A DNA stretch of 7,861 bases, from the NCBI GenBank assembly GCA_049684495.1, contig JBAVFZ010000416.1:1-7861 (forward strand), given 5' to 3'. Shown here piece by piece: positions 7,163 to 7,861 of this stretch. The notes below the pieces were generated by a model. That model saw nothing but the letters and a program-made list of their open reading frames with translations, had not been told where the DNA came from and did not search any database. This DNA is from JAFGKK01 sp049684495. Lineage in GTDB: Bacteria > Chloroflexota > Anaerolineae > Anaerolineales > RBG-16-64-43. The translations under genes and the position numbers were made by a program. Positions within the stretch are counted from its first letter, which is position 1. Each line of letters starts with the position of its first letter.

Positions 7163-7505
7163 GGCGCGGCCGTTGGATTTTGGATTATTACTTGGGTGGC
7201 GAAGGAAGAAGCTGTTGTTGTTGAAAGGGAAAGTAAAAATTTTTCCAGCCGGGATTCCGCACCAATCCCCGGAGTAGAGGCTAATCTGCCGCGCTTGGCT
7301 GGAGGAGGCATATTGCTCGGGAGGCGGGTGAAGATCGGGTTAAGCGTTGCTGTGGGGGGTCCTGCCGCCGGAGAGGCCGATCCACTATTGGCGAGGCGCG
7401 AAGCGTGGAGCCATGGAGCGGACCGTACCATAAAGGTATTCCCTTCCATGCCAGGCTATTCCTTTTCCGGTGGTTATGAAGAAGGGAGGCTACAAGGGTA
7501 ATTTC

Positions 7506-7521
7506 CCCTTCAGCGGAAGGG
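7506..7521. other. Short perfect hairpin with a four-base loop
   Basis: CCCTTC and GAAGGG form a six-base perfect stem around AGCG. It would lie in the 5' leader of the operon transcript if the promoter at 7583-7588 is used. It has no U-tract on either side, so it is not a standard terminator. Confidence 0.35.
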
Positions 7522-7582
7522 CTCACTGGCATCGAACGGAATTGCTCGGTTGGGTCCCGGAAAGGTAACGGGAGACGCTTTC

Positions 7583-7588
7583 ATTATA
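7583..7588 (-). promoter_or_regulatory. Candidate -10 box of the signalling operon
   Basis: The minus strand has a perfect TATAAT in the context GGCTATATAATGAAAG. The -35 position (7606-7611, CTTCCC) is a poor match to TTGACA, which would fit an activator-dependent promoter. The implied leader to the kinase ATG is about 410 bases, which is long. A perfect hexamer in 700 bases may also occur by chance. Confidence 0.35.
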
Positions 7589-7602
7589 TAGCCGTTCTCA
7601 AA

Positions 7603-7658
7603 ACCGGGAAGAGGGGGGCTGGGGTGTATTTCCCCGGGGAATTGGAGGTTTTCCCGGT
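7603..7658. promoter_or_regulatory. Nested palindrome upstream of the candidate operon promoter
   Basis: ACCGGGAA (7603-7610) and TTCCCGGT (7651-7658) are perfect 8-base inverted arms. Between them lies the perfect 12-base palindrome TTCCCCGGGGAA (7630-7641). The outer left arm overlaps the weak -35 region of the candidate minus-strand promoter, and the inner palindrome is centred about 60 bases before the predicted transcription start. This layout suits an operator, but a mere secondary-structure element is also possible. Confidence 0.4.
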
Positions 7659-7808
7659 CCAAACGGCGGCAGTCCAGTGGAATCTATAAACTCGGAGGGA
7701 TAGCTAAACGCTCCAGATTATTTCTCCACCTATAGGATTAACCAATCCAAAGCGGGGATTGTATCCGCCGGCACCTGCCACAATCTCGCCTGTGTTGCGA
7801 AGACCGGA

Positions 7809-7820
7809 CGGCTGAAGCCG
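7809..7820. repeat. Perfect 12-base palindrome CGGCTGAAGCCG
   Basis: CGGCT and AGCCG flank GA in a perfect palindrome, immediately followed by AAAGCCG, a second partial arm. It lies 14 bases from the CACGAAAACACAAAG repeat copy at the right edge and may be part of the same composite intergenic element. Confidence 0.45.
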
Positions 7821-7834
7821 AAAGCCGATTATTA

Positions 7835-7851
7835 CCCACGAAAACACAAAG
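7835..7851. repeat. Further copy of the CACGAAGACACAAAG repeat at the right edge
   Basis: CCCACGAAAACACAAAG differs by one base (A for G) from the core of the element at 395-409 some 7.4 kb away. The window ends ten bases later, so any second arm of the inverted repeat cannot be seen. Confidence 0.6.
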
Positions 7852-7861
7852 AAAATAATAC

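Larger units (their letters stand above)
7163..7861. other. About 700 bases upstream of the operon without a convincing gene
   Basis: This stretch holds short open frames on both strands, but none has the third-position GC bias or recognisable motifs of the neighbouring genes. It contains a candidate minus-strand promoter (7583-7588), a nested palindrome (7603-7658), a tetraloop hairpin CCCTTC-AGCG-GAAGGG (7506-7521), a two-unit heptamer TTGGATT (7173-7186), a 10-base A5T5 palindrome (7235-7244), a small hairpin (7809-7820) and a dispersed-repeat copy at the right end. The sequence 7290-7480 is GC-rich and unlike coding sequence; it could be a dispersed intergenic element, which I cannot test here. 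I recognise no tRNA or known riboswitch in it. Confidence 0.6.

Noticed and set aside
7121..7501. Plus-strand 126-codon open frame
   Set aside because: It starts inside the kinase gene on the opposite strand, shows no known motif and lacks the codon bias of the real genes.
7163..7620. c-di-GMP riboswitch in the long leader, suggested by the operon's function
   Set aside because: I looked on both strands for GEMM-type conserved stretches and saw none I could defend. A covariance-model scan would settle it.

Overview
The window holds a compact four-gene signalling operon, all on the minus strand. One membrane-anchored multi-PAS histidine kinase (4733-7162) is followed by a single-domain Rcp1-type response regulator (4279-4731), a REC-GGDEF diguanylate cyclase (3333-4253) and a large REC-PAS-PAS-GAF-GAF-HD-GYP c-di-GMP phosphodiesterase (586-3321). 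Gaps between the genes are 1, 25 and 11 bases, and each downstream gene has a recognisable Shine-Dalgarno sequence. Read together, the operon looks like a self-contained c-di-GMP control module: one sensor, three receiver domains, and the enzymes for both making and degrading the second messenger. All catalytic motifs of the two output enzymes are intact.

To the left, on the same strand, the 5' two thirds of a GxxExxY-family gene (PD-(D/E)XK-like fold) runs off the window edge (1-276). Between it and the operon lie 309 AT-richer bases packed with three imperfect inverted repeats built from the motif CACGAAGACACAAAG and its variants. A further copy of that motif sits at the extreme right end (7835-7851), so the operon is framed by members of one dispersed repeat family.

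To the right of the kinase is about 700 bases without a convincing gene. It contains a candidate promoter for the operon (minus strand, TATAAT at 7583-7588), a perfect 12-base palindrome nested in a longer inverted repeat just upstream of it, small hairpins and the terminal repeat copy.

Organism: a moderately GC-rich bacterium with high GC at third codon positions. No rRNA or marker gene is present. Phytochrome-type kinases paired with Rcp1-type regulators, the wording of the HD-GYP region (RALDLRDKETKGHTERV), GxxExxY genes and CACGAAGACACAAAG repeats together remind me of Anaerolineae (Chloroflexota). That is recollection only and should be held at low confidence; other environmental phyla carry the same elements.

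The most notable points are the one-kinase/three-receiver layout with opposing c-di-GMP enzymes, the replacement of the normally conserved H-box proline by serine in the kinase (S602), the repeat cluster beside the GxxExxY gene, and the palindrome upstream of the operon.
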